A stretch of DNA of 64,000 nt from Streptomyces sp. NBC_00569 (lineage in GTDB: Bacteria > Actinomycetota > Actinomycetes > Streptomycetales > Streptomycetaceae). The position numbers and the translations under genes were made by a program. The stretch lies in contig NZ_CP107783.1 in the NCBI RefSeq assembly GCF_036345255.1, positions 9,107,001 through 9,171,000 of the forward strand. Direction: 5' to 3'. Position 1 is the first letter of the stretch; each line of letters starts with the position of its first letter. A model generated the notes under the pieces. That model was given only the letters and a program-made list of their open reading frames with translations, was not told where the DNA came from and searched no databases. This document shows, one piece after another, positions 18,682 to 25,800 of this stretch.

Positions 18682-19308
18682 CTATCCCTGTCCCAGGTAG
18701 GCGTGGGACATCTGCTCGGTGAAGTAGTCGCCGTCCTTGGGGCGTCCGGGGGCCCTTCGGTTCGGCTGGTGTGCGGGTTCCAGGTGGGGAATGTGCTTGG
18801 AGCAGTGGACGTACGCCTCCTGCACGGTGATGTGTATCCACATCTCGGCCTGCCGTCCCGGGGCGGAATCCCTGGGCAGGGTGGGGCAGATGGCGCGTAG
18901 CTCACGATCGCTGACCAGTTGGGCCGATCCGTTCACATGCAGCCCTATGTGGTCATGGGTGAAGTCGATGAAGAGCAGACCCATGTGGGGGTTCTCGGTG
19001 ATGTTGCCCGCGCTGGCCATCACTCCGTTGCCCCGGTACTCCGGGTAGGCCAGGTGGAGGTCGTCGAGGACGGCGACGAACCCGGGCGGCCCGGCGCGGA
19101 AACTCGCGTCGCAGTGACCACGTGCGTCTGCCGTGGACAGGAACACCATGGTCTGCCGGGCGATGAACTCATTCATCGCCGGCGTCAGACGGGGCTGGAC
19201 CTGACGGTCGTAGAAGTCATCGGCGCGCTCGCTCGTACCCAGGTGGGCCTGCAGGGCGCGTTCGCCCTGGGAGGGCACGGGGTGGGGGGTGTGGGGGCGG
19301 AGGGGCAT
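18682..19308 (-). CDS. Pyridoxamine 5-phosphate oxidase (PPOX) family protein
   Basis: The product of about 208 aa matches FMN-binding PPOX-type proteins. Visible landmarks are RQTMVFLSTADARGHCDASFRAGPPGF, the FMN phosphate region, and NPHMGLLFIDF. The C-terminal WIHITVQEAYVHCSKHIPHLEP is typical of the subgroup. The true substrate is unknown; a flavin- or F420-linked reductase role is possible. The start is uncertain: ATG 19308 seems best, but a GTG at 19380 adds 24 residues. Confidence 0.75.
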   Translation of the reverse strand: MPLRPHTPHPVPSQGERALQAHLGTSERADDFYDRQVQPRLTPAMNEFIARQTMVFLSTADARGHCDASFRAGPPGFVAVLDDLHLAYPEYRGNGVMASAGNITENPHMGLLFIDFTHDHIGLHVNGSAQLVSDRELRAICPTLPRDSAPGRQAEMWIHITVQEAYVHCSKHIPHLEPAHQPNRRAPGRPKDGDYFTEQMSHAYLGQG

Positions 19309-19440
19309 GCCGTGATCACGTCTCAATCGCCGGGGGTGGACAACGAGCGAGCGTGGCGCCCACTCGAACTGTGGGGCCACGCTAGGCCATTGACGATCCG
19401 CGGACGCGACGGTTCCGCCAGGAACAGGTGCCGGCCGGTG

Positions 19441-20211
19441 CTACGCGGCGATCACGGCGGCGCCGGCGCGGCCGCCGTCGACGTCCACGACCGTACCGTG
19501 GACGAACGCCGACTCGTCCGAGGCCAGCCAGACCGCGGCGTGCGCGATGGCCTCGGGAGTGCCGATCGTGCCGAACGGCGTGCCCTTCATCATGATTTCG
19601 CCCGGATGCGGCTCGCCGCCCTCGGCCGCGCGGGGGACGATCACACCGGGCGAGATCGCGTTCACCCGCACCCCCTGCGGGCCGAACTCCGCCGACCACG
19701 CGCGCGTGAGCGTCTCCATGGCTCCCTTGGTGGAGCTGTAGAGCGACCCCACCGGGACGCCGAGGCGGGCGATCCAGGAGCCGAGATTGACGATGACTCC
19801 GCCACCGTCGCGTGCCATCTGCGGGGCGACATCCGCCGTCAGGAAGAAGGGTGCCTTCACATTCACCGCGTAGACGTGGTCGAAGGTCTTCTCGTCCGTC
19901 GTGGTGGTGCTCCCGGGCGGGTAGATGCCCGCGTTGTTCACCAGCACGTCGAGGCGCCCGCCCAGCGCCTCACGGGCCTGCTCCGCGAGGCGGCGGGAGG
20001 CGTCCGCGCTGCCGTCGAGGTCGGCCTCGACGAAGTCGGCCCGCCCTCCGGCCGCGCGGATGCCCTCGACGACGTGCGCGCCGCGTGCCCGATTGCGCCC
20101 CGATACGACGACGTGGGCCCCCTCGGCGGCGAACGCCTCGGCGATCGCCTTTCCGATGTTGCTGGTTGACCCCGTGACGAGTGCGGTCTTGTCCTGCAGA
20201 CGTCCACCCAT
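19441..20211 (-). CDS. Short-chain dehydrogenase/reductase (SDR)
   Basis: The 256-aa NAD(P)-dependent oxidoreductase has the Rossmann motif TGSTSNIGKAI, NNAG, the catalytic serine region LGSWIARLG and YSSTKGAME (Y-x-x-x-K). Arginine in SGRNRARG after the second strand suggests NADP preference. The substrate is not predictable. A strong palindromic operator lies about 113 bp upstream (20324-20347), so the gene is likely controlled by a TetR-type repressor that is not adjacent. Confidence 0.9.
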   Translation of the reverse strand: MGGRLQDKTALVTGSTSNIGKAIAEAFAAEGAHVVVSGRNRARGAHVVEGIRAAGGRADFVEADLDGSADASRRLAEQAREALGGRLDVLVNNAGIYPPGSTTTTDEKTFDHVYAVNVKAPFFLTADVAPQMARDGGGVIVNLGSWIARLGVPVGSLYSSTKGAMETLTRAWSAEFGPQGVRVNAISPGVIVPRAAEGGEPHPGEIMMKGTPFGTIGTPEAIAHAAVWLASDESAFVHGTVVDVDGGRAGAAVIAA

Positions 20212-20323
20212 GGCCGGCTCTCCTCAGTCTCGGTTCTCCCGCGTGCCGAGCCGGTCGGGAACACCGCCCGAACCGGCCCGGCGGTCCGTTCGTCCGGACC
20301 GTGAGGCCGACTGTGCTCCGATG

Positions 20324-20347
20324 AAATTGGACCCGCAAGTCCAGTTT
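20324..20347. promoter_or_regulatory. Inverted-repeat operator upstream of the SDR gene
   Basis: AAATTGGAC and GTCCAGTTT form nine-base arms with one mismatch around the six-base spacer CCGCAA. Such GGAC-(6)-GTCC sites are typical of TetR-family operators. It is just past the 3-prime end of the MFS gene and upstream of the SDR gene, both on the minus strand. Confidence 0.55.
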
Positions 20348-20359
20348 CTGGAGCCCTGC

Positions 20360-21808
20360 CTACGCCTTGACCTCGGTCGGTGCGGCAGCCGCTTCGGTGC
20401 CCGTTTCGACAGGGGTGGCGCGTACGGCCGGGATGACCGCGGCGATCAGCGCGGCGACGAGCGCGACGCCTCCGCCGACCATCAGAGCCGTACGGAAACC
20501 GGCCTCGGAGCTGAAGCTGTAGCCGCCCATGGTGGTCGTCATCTGGGAGAGGATCACGCCGATCACTGCGGCGCCGACCGAGGTGCCGAGGGAGCGCATC
20601 AGCGTGTTGAAGCCGTTGGCGGCGGCGGTCTCGGAGAGCGGCACCGAACTCATGATGAGCGCGGGCATGGCGCCGTAGGCGAGTCCGACGCCGCTGTTGA
20701 TGACCATGCAGACCACCATGAGACCCGGGCCGGAGCCCATCAGCGCGAGCGACAGACCGTATCCGGCGGCGATCACCAGGACACCGCAGATGAGCGTGAA
20801 CTTCGGGCCCCGGGCGTCGGTGAGCTTCCCGCCGAGCGGGGAGACGATCATCATCATGATGCCGCCGGGCGCCATCCACAGGCCCGCCGCGAGCATCGAC
20901 TGACCCAGGCCGTAGCCGGTCGCCTCGGGGAACTGCAGCAGCTGCGGGATCACGAGCATGCTCGCGTACATGCCGAAGCCGACGAAGATCGAGGCGACGT
21001 TCGTGAACAGCACGCGGGGCCGGGCGGTCGTGCGCAGGTCGACCAGCGGGTCCCGGGTGCGTGTCTCCCACCGGCCCCAGGCCAGCAGGACGAGGACGGC
21101 CGCGGCGAAGAGCGCGAGCGTCGTCGCCGAGCCCCAGCCCCATTCGGCGCCCTTGGAGACCGCGAGGAGGAGGCAGACCAGGCCGACACCGAGGCCGAGC
21201 GCGCCGGGTGTGTCGAAGCGCTGACCCTTGGCGCTCGCCGGGACGTCCGGAATGAGGAACCAGATCAGGGCGGCGATCAGCACGGCAAGGACGGCCGAAC
21301 CCCAGAACAGCACCCGCCAGTCGGCGTACTGGGCCACTGCGGCGGCGATGGGCAGGCCGAGGCCGCCGCCGATGCCCATGGACGCGCTGACCAGGGCGAT
21401 CGAGGAGCTGAGCTTCTCCTTCGCCACCACGTCCCGCAGGAGGGCGATGCCCAGCGGCACCATGCCCATCCCCATGCCTTGCAGGCCGCGTCCGACGATC
21501 ATCGGCACGACGGAGGACGACAGTGCGCACACCACGGAGCCCGCCACGAGCGGCACCGAGCACGCGAGCAGCATGCGGCGCTTGCCGAGCAGGTCGCCGA
21601 GACGTCCGGTGACCGGCACGCACACGGCTCCCACCAGCAGGGTCACGGTGATGACCCAGGCGGCGTTCGACGACGTGGTGTGAAGGATCTTGGGCAGCTC
21701 CGCGATGAGCGGGGTGACCAGGGTCTGCATGATCGCGGCTGTGGTGCCGGCGAAAGCCAGAGTGGCGACCACGCCGCCGGCGCGTGCCGTCGGCTGGGGG
21801 GCGTCCAT
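20360..21808 (-). CDS. MFS efflux transporter (DHA2-like, 14 TM)
   Basis: The 482-aa membrane protein has about 14 hydrophobic helices and the motif-A loop GRLGDLLGKRRMLL, with motif C-like GLPIAAAVAQYADWRVLFWG. This fits the EmrB/QacA drug-proton antiporters. ATG 21808 has AAGGAG upstream; longer readings add 59 residues of non-membrane sequence. It is divergent from a MarR regulator across a palindrome-rich gap, so drug- or metabolite-inducible efflux is likely. The substrate is unknown. Confidence 0.9.
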   Translation of the reverse strand: MDAPQPTARAGGVVATLAFAGTTAAIMQTLVTPLIAELPKILHTTSSNAAWVITVTLLVGAVCVPVTGRLGDLLGKRRMLLACSVPLVAGSVVCALSSSVVPMIVGRGLQGMGMGMVPLGIALLRDVVAKEKLSSSIALVSASMGIGGGLGLPIAAAVAQYADWRVLFWGSAVLAVLIAALIWFLIPDVPASAKGQRFDTPGALGLGVGLVCLLLAVSKGAEWGWGSATTLALFAAAVLVLLAWGRWETRTRDPLVDLRTTARPRVLFTNVASIFVGFGMYASMLVIPQLLQFPEATGYGLGQSMLAAGLWMAPGGIMMMIVSPLGGKLTDARGPKFTLICGVLVIAAGYGLSLALMGSGPGLMVVCMVINSGVGLAYGAMPALIMSSVPLSETAAANGFNTLMRSLGTSVGAAVIGVILSQMTTTMGGYSFSSEAGFRTALMVGGGVALVAALIAAVIPAVRATPVETGTEAAAAPTEVKA

Positions 21809-21948
21809 CAAGGGGCTCCTTGCGTGTCTGCGGGATTCGGGTCTTCTGTGGGGCGCCGGCGGCGAGGCCGGTCGCATGGCCGGTCGGTATGTCCGTCGGG
21901 GTGGCGTGCGGAATGCCCCGTGTGGAATGCCTGTGCGGATCGATGTAC

Positions 21949-21969
21949 CGATGTGCATCGTACACATCG
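21949..21969. promoter_or_regulatory. Palindromic MarR-type operator
   Basis: CGATGTG at 21949-21955 and CACATCG at 21963-21969 are perfect arms around seven bases, and CGATG-TG-CATCG forms a second, overlapping palindrome at 21949-21960. The site lies between the divergent MFS and MarR genes and is the likely MarR binding site. Confidence 0.6.
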
Positions 21970-22082
21970 AATGCATGGGGCACATTGTGTGGTGGCTACA
22001 TTCGGCTGTGCGACGATGGGGGCGGGGGTGTCACGAACGCGCGGTGCGACGCCGCGGAACGACAGCAGGAGGCAGCGGACGC

Positions 22083-22538
22083 ATGGCCAGGCCCACGTAC
22101 GAGCTCGAATACGAGCAGATGCTGCTCAGCCGACACGGACTCGTCCACCACAAAGGCGGGCGCCCCGAGAACGGCACCCTTGAGCGCAGCGCCTACATCC
22201 TGCTGAGCCGCATTCGGGTGCAGGGGCCCATGTCCATCGGCGAGCTCAGCGACGCGTTCGGGCTCGACGCCTCCACCCTGAACCGGCAGACCGCCGCCGC
22301 GATGCGCGCCGGACTGGTGGAGCGCATCCCCGATCCCGAGGGCGGCATGGCCCGCAAGTTCCGCATCACGGACAAGGGCGCGCGCGTCCTCGACGAGGAA
22401 CGCGATCACATCGTGGGCAGCCTGGACCGCGTCATGACCGACTGGGCGGACGAGGACATCGCGGCCTTCACCACCTACCTGAGGCGCTTCAACATGGACA
22501 TCGAGCGCCTGGGCGGCCGGCCGTGGCCCCGGCCGTGA
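22083..22538 (+). CDS. MarR-family transcriptional regulator
   Basis: The 151-aa protein contains a winged helix with SIGELSDAFGLDASTLNRQTAAAMRAGLVER and the wing DPEGGMARKFRITDKGARVL. This fits MarR repressors that sense small aromatic compounds. AGGAGG lies at 22067-22072 ahead of the ATG. Divergence from the MFS pump suggests it represses that gene and itself through the palindromes near 21949-21969. Confidence 0.9.
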   Translation: MARPTYELEYEQMLLSRHGLVHHKGGRPENGTLERSAYILLSRIRVQGPMSIGELSDAFGLDASTLNRQTAAAMRAGLVERIPDPEGGMARKFRITDKGARVLDEERDHIVGSLDRVMTDWADEDIAAFTTYLRRFNMDIERLGGRPWPRP

Positions 22539-22665
22539 GGCGTGCGCCGGCGAGCCGGAGCGCGTGAGGCGGAGCGGGCGCGCCCGAACCGCTGGGGCTG
22601 TGCCCCTGGGGAAGTTGGGGCGTCGGGGCCCTCCCCGGAGGTGTCTGCCGTTAGAATCCGCTCTC

Positions 22666-23055
22666 ATGTCGAACCCTGACGAACTGCTCGTCGATATCGC
22701 CGGCATGGTGGAGTCCGAGCAGAGCAATCAGATGTCCCTGACTGTGGTGACCAGTGGTGCTGTGATCACCGGACGCCTCGCCCCCGAGGCCGTGTGGAGG
22801 CAGCGCGTCTCGGAGGTCCTGACGGACTCGGACCACCTCGGTTCCTTCTCGGAGATCTTCACCGCCGACGAGAAGCCCGATGAACAGCTGCGGGGCGAGA
22901 CCGATGACGGCCTCGCCCCCACTCATCTGCACTTCCACGTGGCCCGGATCCTTCAGGGCACCGTCGGCATCCCCGAAACGGGCGGCATGTACCGCGTCGC
23001 GATCCAGGACGTGAGCGCCTGGACCGTCGGCGACTTCAGCTACTCCGACCACTGA
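22666..23055 (+). CDS. GvpU-like gas vesicle accessory protein
   Basis: The 129-aa protein resembles GvpU: an N-terminal helix, then SLTVVTSGAVITGRL, matching the family strand pair, and a C-terminal half with THLHFHVARIL and GGMYRVAIQDVSAWTVGDFS. GvpU tunes gas vesicle clustering in Bacillus, and homologues in Streptomyces have no proven role. No other gvp gene is in the window. The assignment rests on remembered family pattern and is moderate. Confidence 0.5.
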   Translation: MSNPDELLVDIAGMVESEQSNQMSLTVVTSGAVITGRLAPEAVWRQRVSEVLTDSDHLGSFSEIFTADEKPDEQLRGETDDGLAPTHLHFHVARILQGTVGIPETGGMYRVAIQDVSAWTVGDFSYSDH

Positions 23056-23560
23056 CCTGCGGAGGGGTGCGTTCGCGTCACGCGTTCGTAGGCCGCAGGA
23101 TCACGGAAGTCCCGGACGCGCCTCTCCGCCTACCCCAAGAAGTCCGCCGTGGTCGTCACGAACCGGTCCGCGTCGTCGAGCCGCGCTCTGCGGGAACGGA
23201 ATCCCGGGCCGGGCGGCCGGGGGCGGCGGTGGCGCGGCGTCATCTGACGGAGGGGCACTGGACCGGGCGGGGCACGCCCTATTCTCTGTCGACGGTGTGC
23301 TCCTTCGGGTACGCGCCCGCGTGAGCCGCGGCCTCTTCCTTCTTGGCGTCCGAGGAGTCGCTGCCGGGTTCGCCGCGCGTCCCGTCGGCGCCTCGGCCGG
23401 TCCACCGCCAGCCACCCGGCGACGGGTCCCGCGTCCCACCTGCGCTGCTTCGGGCGGTCCCGCCTCCCGGGCTGCGCAGGGCCGAGGCTGACCATAAGGC
23501 CCACCCGCAGGAACCCATAAGGCCGCCTTATGGGGTCATAGACCCAGCCCGACTACTAAC
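23056..23560. other. Long intergenic region before the iron-box gene
   Basis: About 500 bp without a confident gene. On the minus strand 23279-23518 a 79-codon reading ends in a hydrophilic, disordered-looking tail (EPGSDSSDAKKEEAAAHAG) and could be a small protein. I cannot support it further. The region near 23500-23540 has a direct repeat of CATAAGGC. Confidence 0.3.
23279..23518 (-). CDS. Possible small disordered protein
   Basis: A 79-aa reading whose C-terminal 45 residues are charged and lack hydrophobic core (GADGTRGEPGSDSSDAKKEE onward). Such short acidic proteins are frequent in Streptomyces. The start is undefined and its N-terminal half looks non-coding, so a shorter protein from an internal start is more likely. 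No function can be given. Confidence 0.25.
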   Translation of the reverse strand: MGSCGWALWSASALRSPGGGTARSSAGGTRDPSPGGWRWTGRGADGTRGEPGSDSSDAKKEEAAAHAGAYPKEHTVDRE

Positions 23561-23579
23561 TAAGGTTTGCCTTAGTTTA
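23561..23579. promoter_or_regulatory. DmdR/IdeR-type iron box
   Basis: The 19-mer TAAGGTTTGCCTTAGTTTA matches 16 of 19 positions of the actinobacterial iron box (TWAGGTTAGSCTWACCTWA). It sits about 40 bp upstream of the ferredoxin-NADP reductase gene, where the iron-bound repressor would block transcription. The regulator gene is not in the window. Confidence 0.7.
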
Positions 23580-23620
23580 GGATTCCCGTTGAGTGCCCAT
23601 GCCACGAAGGGAACCTGATC

Positions 23621-24985
23621 ATGCCTCGCCCTCTGCGGGTAGCCGTTGTGGGAGCCGGCCCTGCCGGTATCTACGCCGCTGACGCGCTGCTGAAATCCGC
23701 GGTGGCCGAAGACCCTGGTGTGTCCATCGACCTCTTCGAGCGGATGCCGGCCCCGTTCGGTCTGATCCGGTACGGCGTCGCGCCGGACCATCCGCGGATC
23801 AAGGGCATCATCACGGCCCTGCACCAGGTCCTCGACAAGCCGCAGATCCGTCTCTTCGGCAACGTCGACTACCCGGGCGACATCAGCCTGGACGACCTGC
23901 GCTCGTTCTACGACGCCGTGATCTTCTCCACGGGCGCGACGGCCGACCGCGCGCTCGACATACCGGGCATCGACCTCGACGGCTCGTACGGCGCCGCCGA
24001 CTTCGTGTCCTGGTACGACGGTCACCCCGATGTGCCGCGGACCTGGTCGCTCGAAGCGGAGAAGGTCGCGGTCCTGGGCGTCGGCAATGTCGCGCTCGAC
24101 GTGGCCCGCATCCTGGCCAAGACCGCGGACGAGCTGCTGCCGACCGAGATCCCGGCGAACGTCTACGACGGCCTCAAGGCGAACAAGGCCCTGGAGGTCC
24201 ACGTCTTCGGCCGCCGCGGTCCGGCGCAGGCGAAGTTCAGCCCGATGGAGCTGCGGGAGCTCGACCACTCCCCGAACATCGAGGTCATCGTCGACCCCGA
24301 GGACATCGACTACGACGACGGCTCGATCGCGACGCGGCGCGGCAACAAGCAGGCCGACATGGTCGCCAAGACGCTCGAGAACTGGGCCATCCGCGACGTC
24401 GGTACCCGGCCGCACAAGCTGTTCCTGCACTTCTTCGAGTCCCCGACCGAGATCCTCGGCGAGAACGGCGAAGTGACCGGTCTGCGCACCGAGCGGACCG
24501 CCCTCGACGGCACCGGCAACGTCAAGGGAACCGGCGAGTTCAAGGACTGGGACGTCCAGGGCGTCTACCGCGCCGTGGGTTACCTGTCCGACGAACTTCC
24601 CAAGCTGCCTTGGGACTTGGCGTCGGGCACCGTTCCGGACAAGGGCGGCCGGGTGATCGAGGAGTCGGGCGAGCACCTGCAGTCGACGTACGTCACCGGC
24701 TGGATCCGGCGCGGTCCCGTGGGTCTGATCGGCCACACCAAGGGCGACGCCAACGAGACGGTCGCCAGCCTCCTGGACGACCGCGAGAACGGCCGTCTGA
24801 GCACGCCCTCCGCGCCCGACCCGGAGGCCGTGGACGCCTTCCTCGACGAGCGGAACGTGCGCTACACGACGTGGGACGGCTGGTACCGGCTGGACGCCGC
24901 GGAGAAGGCGCTGGGCGAGCCCGAGGGCCGTGAGCGCGTGAAGATCGTCGAGCGTGAGGACATGCTCAAGGCGAGCGGCGCGTAG
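23621..24985 (+). CDS. fprA: Ferredoxin/adrenodoxin-type NADP reductase (FprA-like)
   Basis: The 454-aa FAD enzyme is close in length and layout to mycobacterial FprA. FAD site: VAVVGAGPAGIYAAD; NADP site: VLGVGNVALDVAR. The adrenodoxin-reductase motifs PFGLIRYGVAPDHP, FGRRGPAQAKFSP and WIRRGPVGLIGHTKGDA are present. It should pass electrons from NADPH to ferredoxins and so to P450s or iron mobilisation. An iron box upstream implies derepression under iron starvation. GAAGGGAA precedes the ATG. Confidence 0.9.
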   Translation: MPRPLRVAVVGAGPAGIYAADALLKSAVAEDPGVSIDLFERMPAPFGLIRYGVAPDHPRIKGIITALHQVLDKPQIRLFGNVDYPGDISLDDLRSFYDAVIFSTGATADRALDIPGIDLDGSYGAADFVSWYDGHPDVPRTWSLEAEKVAVLGVGNVALDVARILAKTADELLPTEIPANVYDGLKANKALEVHVFGRRGPAQAKFSPMELRELDHSPNIEVIVDPEDIDYDDGSIATRRGNKQADMVAKTLENWAIRDVGTRPHKLFLHFFESPTEILGENGEVTGLRTERTALDGTGNVKGTGEFKDWDVQGVYRAVGYLSDELPKLPWDLASGTVPDKGGRVIEESGEHLQSTYVTGWIRRGPVGLIGHTKGDANETVASLLDDRENGRLSTPSAPDPEAVDAFLDERNVRYTTWDGWYRLDAAEKALGEPEGRERVKIVEREDMLKASGA

Positions 24986-25003
24986 CCCCCGACCGCAGCG
25001 GTT

Positions 25004-25020
25004 CCTGCCGTCCCGGCAGG
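25004..25020 (+). terminator. Terminator after fprA
   Basis: CCTGCCG at 25004-25010 and CGGCAGG at 25014-25020 form a seven-base stem with loop TCC just after the fprA stop. No T-run follows, as is common in this genome type. Confidence 0.5.
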
Positions 25021-25068
25021 AGGTGGTCAGGAGTAGCTGCTCCGATGGCGTACGGTGGTGTCTACCGA

Positions 25069-25142
25069 CGCGGGGTGGAGCAGCTCGGTAGCTCGCTGGG
25101 CTCATAACCCAGAGGTCGCAGGTTCAAATCCTGTCCCCGCTA
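25069..25142 (+). tRNA. Initiator tRNA-fMet (CAT)
   Basis: A 74-base cloverleaf begins CGCGGGGTGGAGCAG and ends CCCCGCTA. The anticodon stem-loop is CTGGG-CTCATAA-CCCAG, anticodon CAT. Two initiator features are seen: position 1 C faces T at 72, so the first acceptor pair is missing, and the anticodon stem has three consecutive G-C pairs. The T-loop GGTTCAAATCC is standard. CCA is not encoded. Confidence 0.95.
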
Positions 25143-25148
25143 CTGCCG

Positions 25149-25183
25149 ACCAGGGCCCGGATCCAATGGATCCGGGCCCTGGT
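25149..25183. terminator. Strong stem-loop after tRNA-fMet
   Basis: CCAGGGCCCGGATCC and its exact complement GGATCCGGGCCCTGG form a 15-base stem (16 with the flanking A-T) around the loop AAT. It directly follows the tRNA and also faces the end of the ATP synthase b-like gene, so it may stop transcription from both sides. Confidence 0.8.
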
Positions 25184-25210
25184 GCGTTGTGGCCCCGTGC
25201 GGCGTGCGTT

Positions 25211-25687
25211 TCAGGGGTTCGTGGGAGCTGCCGCCGAAACGGGCTCCCCGATGATGCGGCTCGCCAGTTCGGCGGCCAGTTCGGGGACGGTGAGGCGCAG
25301 TTCGGCCTCCGCCGCGGCCCGTTCGGCCTCGATCAGGGCCTGGCCGTCGGCGAGGAGCGCCTCGCGTTCGCGCAGTCCGTCCTCGCGGGCGGCGGCTATC
25401 AGCGCCGCACCTTCCTCGCGCGCCGCCTGCGTGACCCTGGCGGCGTCACGACGGGCCTCGGCGAGCAGGGCCTGGGCGCCGGCGTGCTCGGCGGAGGCCT
25501 CCGCCCGGATCGCCTCGGCGCGTTCCAGGGCGCCTTCGGTACGGTCGGCGCGCTCCGCCAGCACCTCGTTGATGCGGGGCAGGAAGCGCTTGAACCAGAG
25601 GAAGACGACGGCGAAAAGGACCAGAGCGACTATCAGCACGTCGATTTTTGCGTTGAGTGGGCCAAATTTCATCGGCAGAAGGTACAT
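25211..25687 (-). CDS. Orphan ATP synthase subunit b-like protein
   Basis: The 158-aa protein has one N-terminal membrane helix (about 16-32, VLIVALVLFAVVFLWF), then a long charged alanine-rich coiled coil and the ending ELASRIIGEPV typical of F-type subunit b. The normal stator subunit gene lies in the atp operon between c and delta; none of those genes is here. It is therefore a stand-alone paralogue whose partner is unknown. The start might also be the second ATG (MKFGPLN). Confidence 0.75.
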   Translation of the reverse strand: MYLLPMKFGPLNAKIDVLIVALVLFAVVFLWFKRFLPRINEVLAERADRTEGALERAEAIRAEASAEHAGAQALLAEARRDAARVTQAAREEGAALIAAAREDGLREREALLADGQALIEAERAAAEAELRLTVPELAAELASRIIGEPVSAAAPTNP

Positions 25688-25800
25688 GACCCCTGCTTAC
25701 CCGCTCATTCGTGCCGACCCAACGCTCGTTTGCGTCAGTTTTGGCGGGATGTAGTCCCTGGGGCGCCGCGCGACACAGAATCGATGTCGTACCCGGTTCG

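Noticed and set aside
19938..21983. Minus-strand reading of 681 codons across the MFS gene
   Set aside because: It is a shadow frame of the MFS and SDR genes, as shown by lack of membrane helices and by the correct motifs in the other frame.
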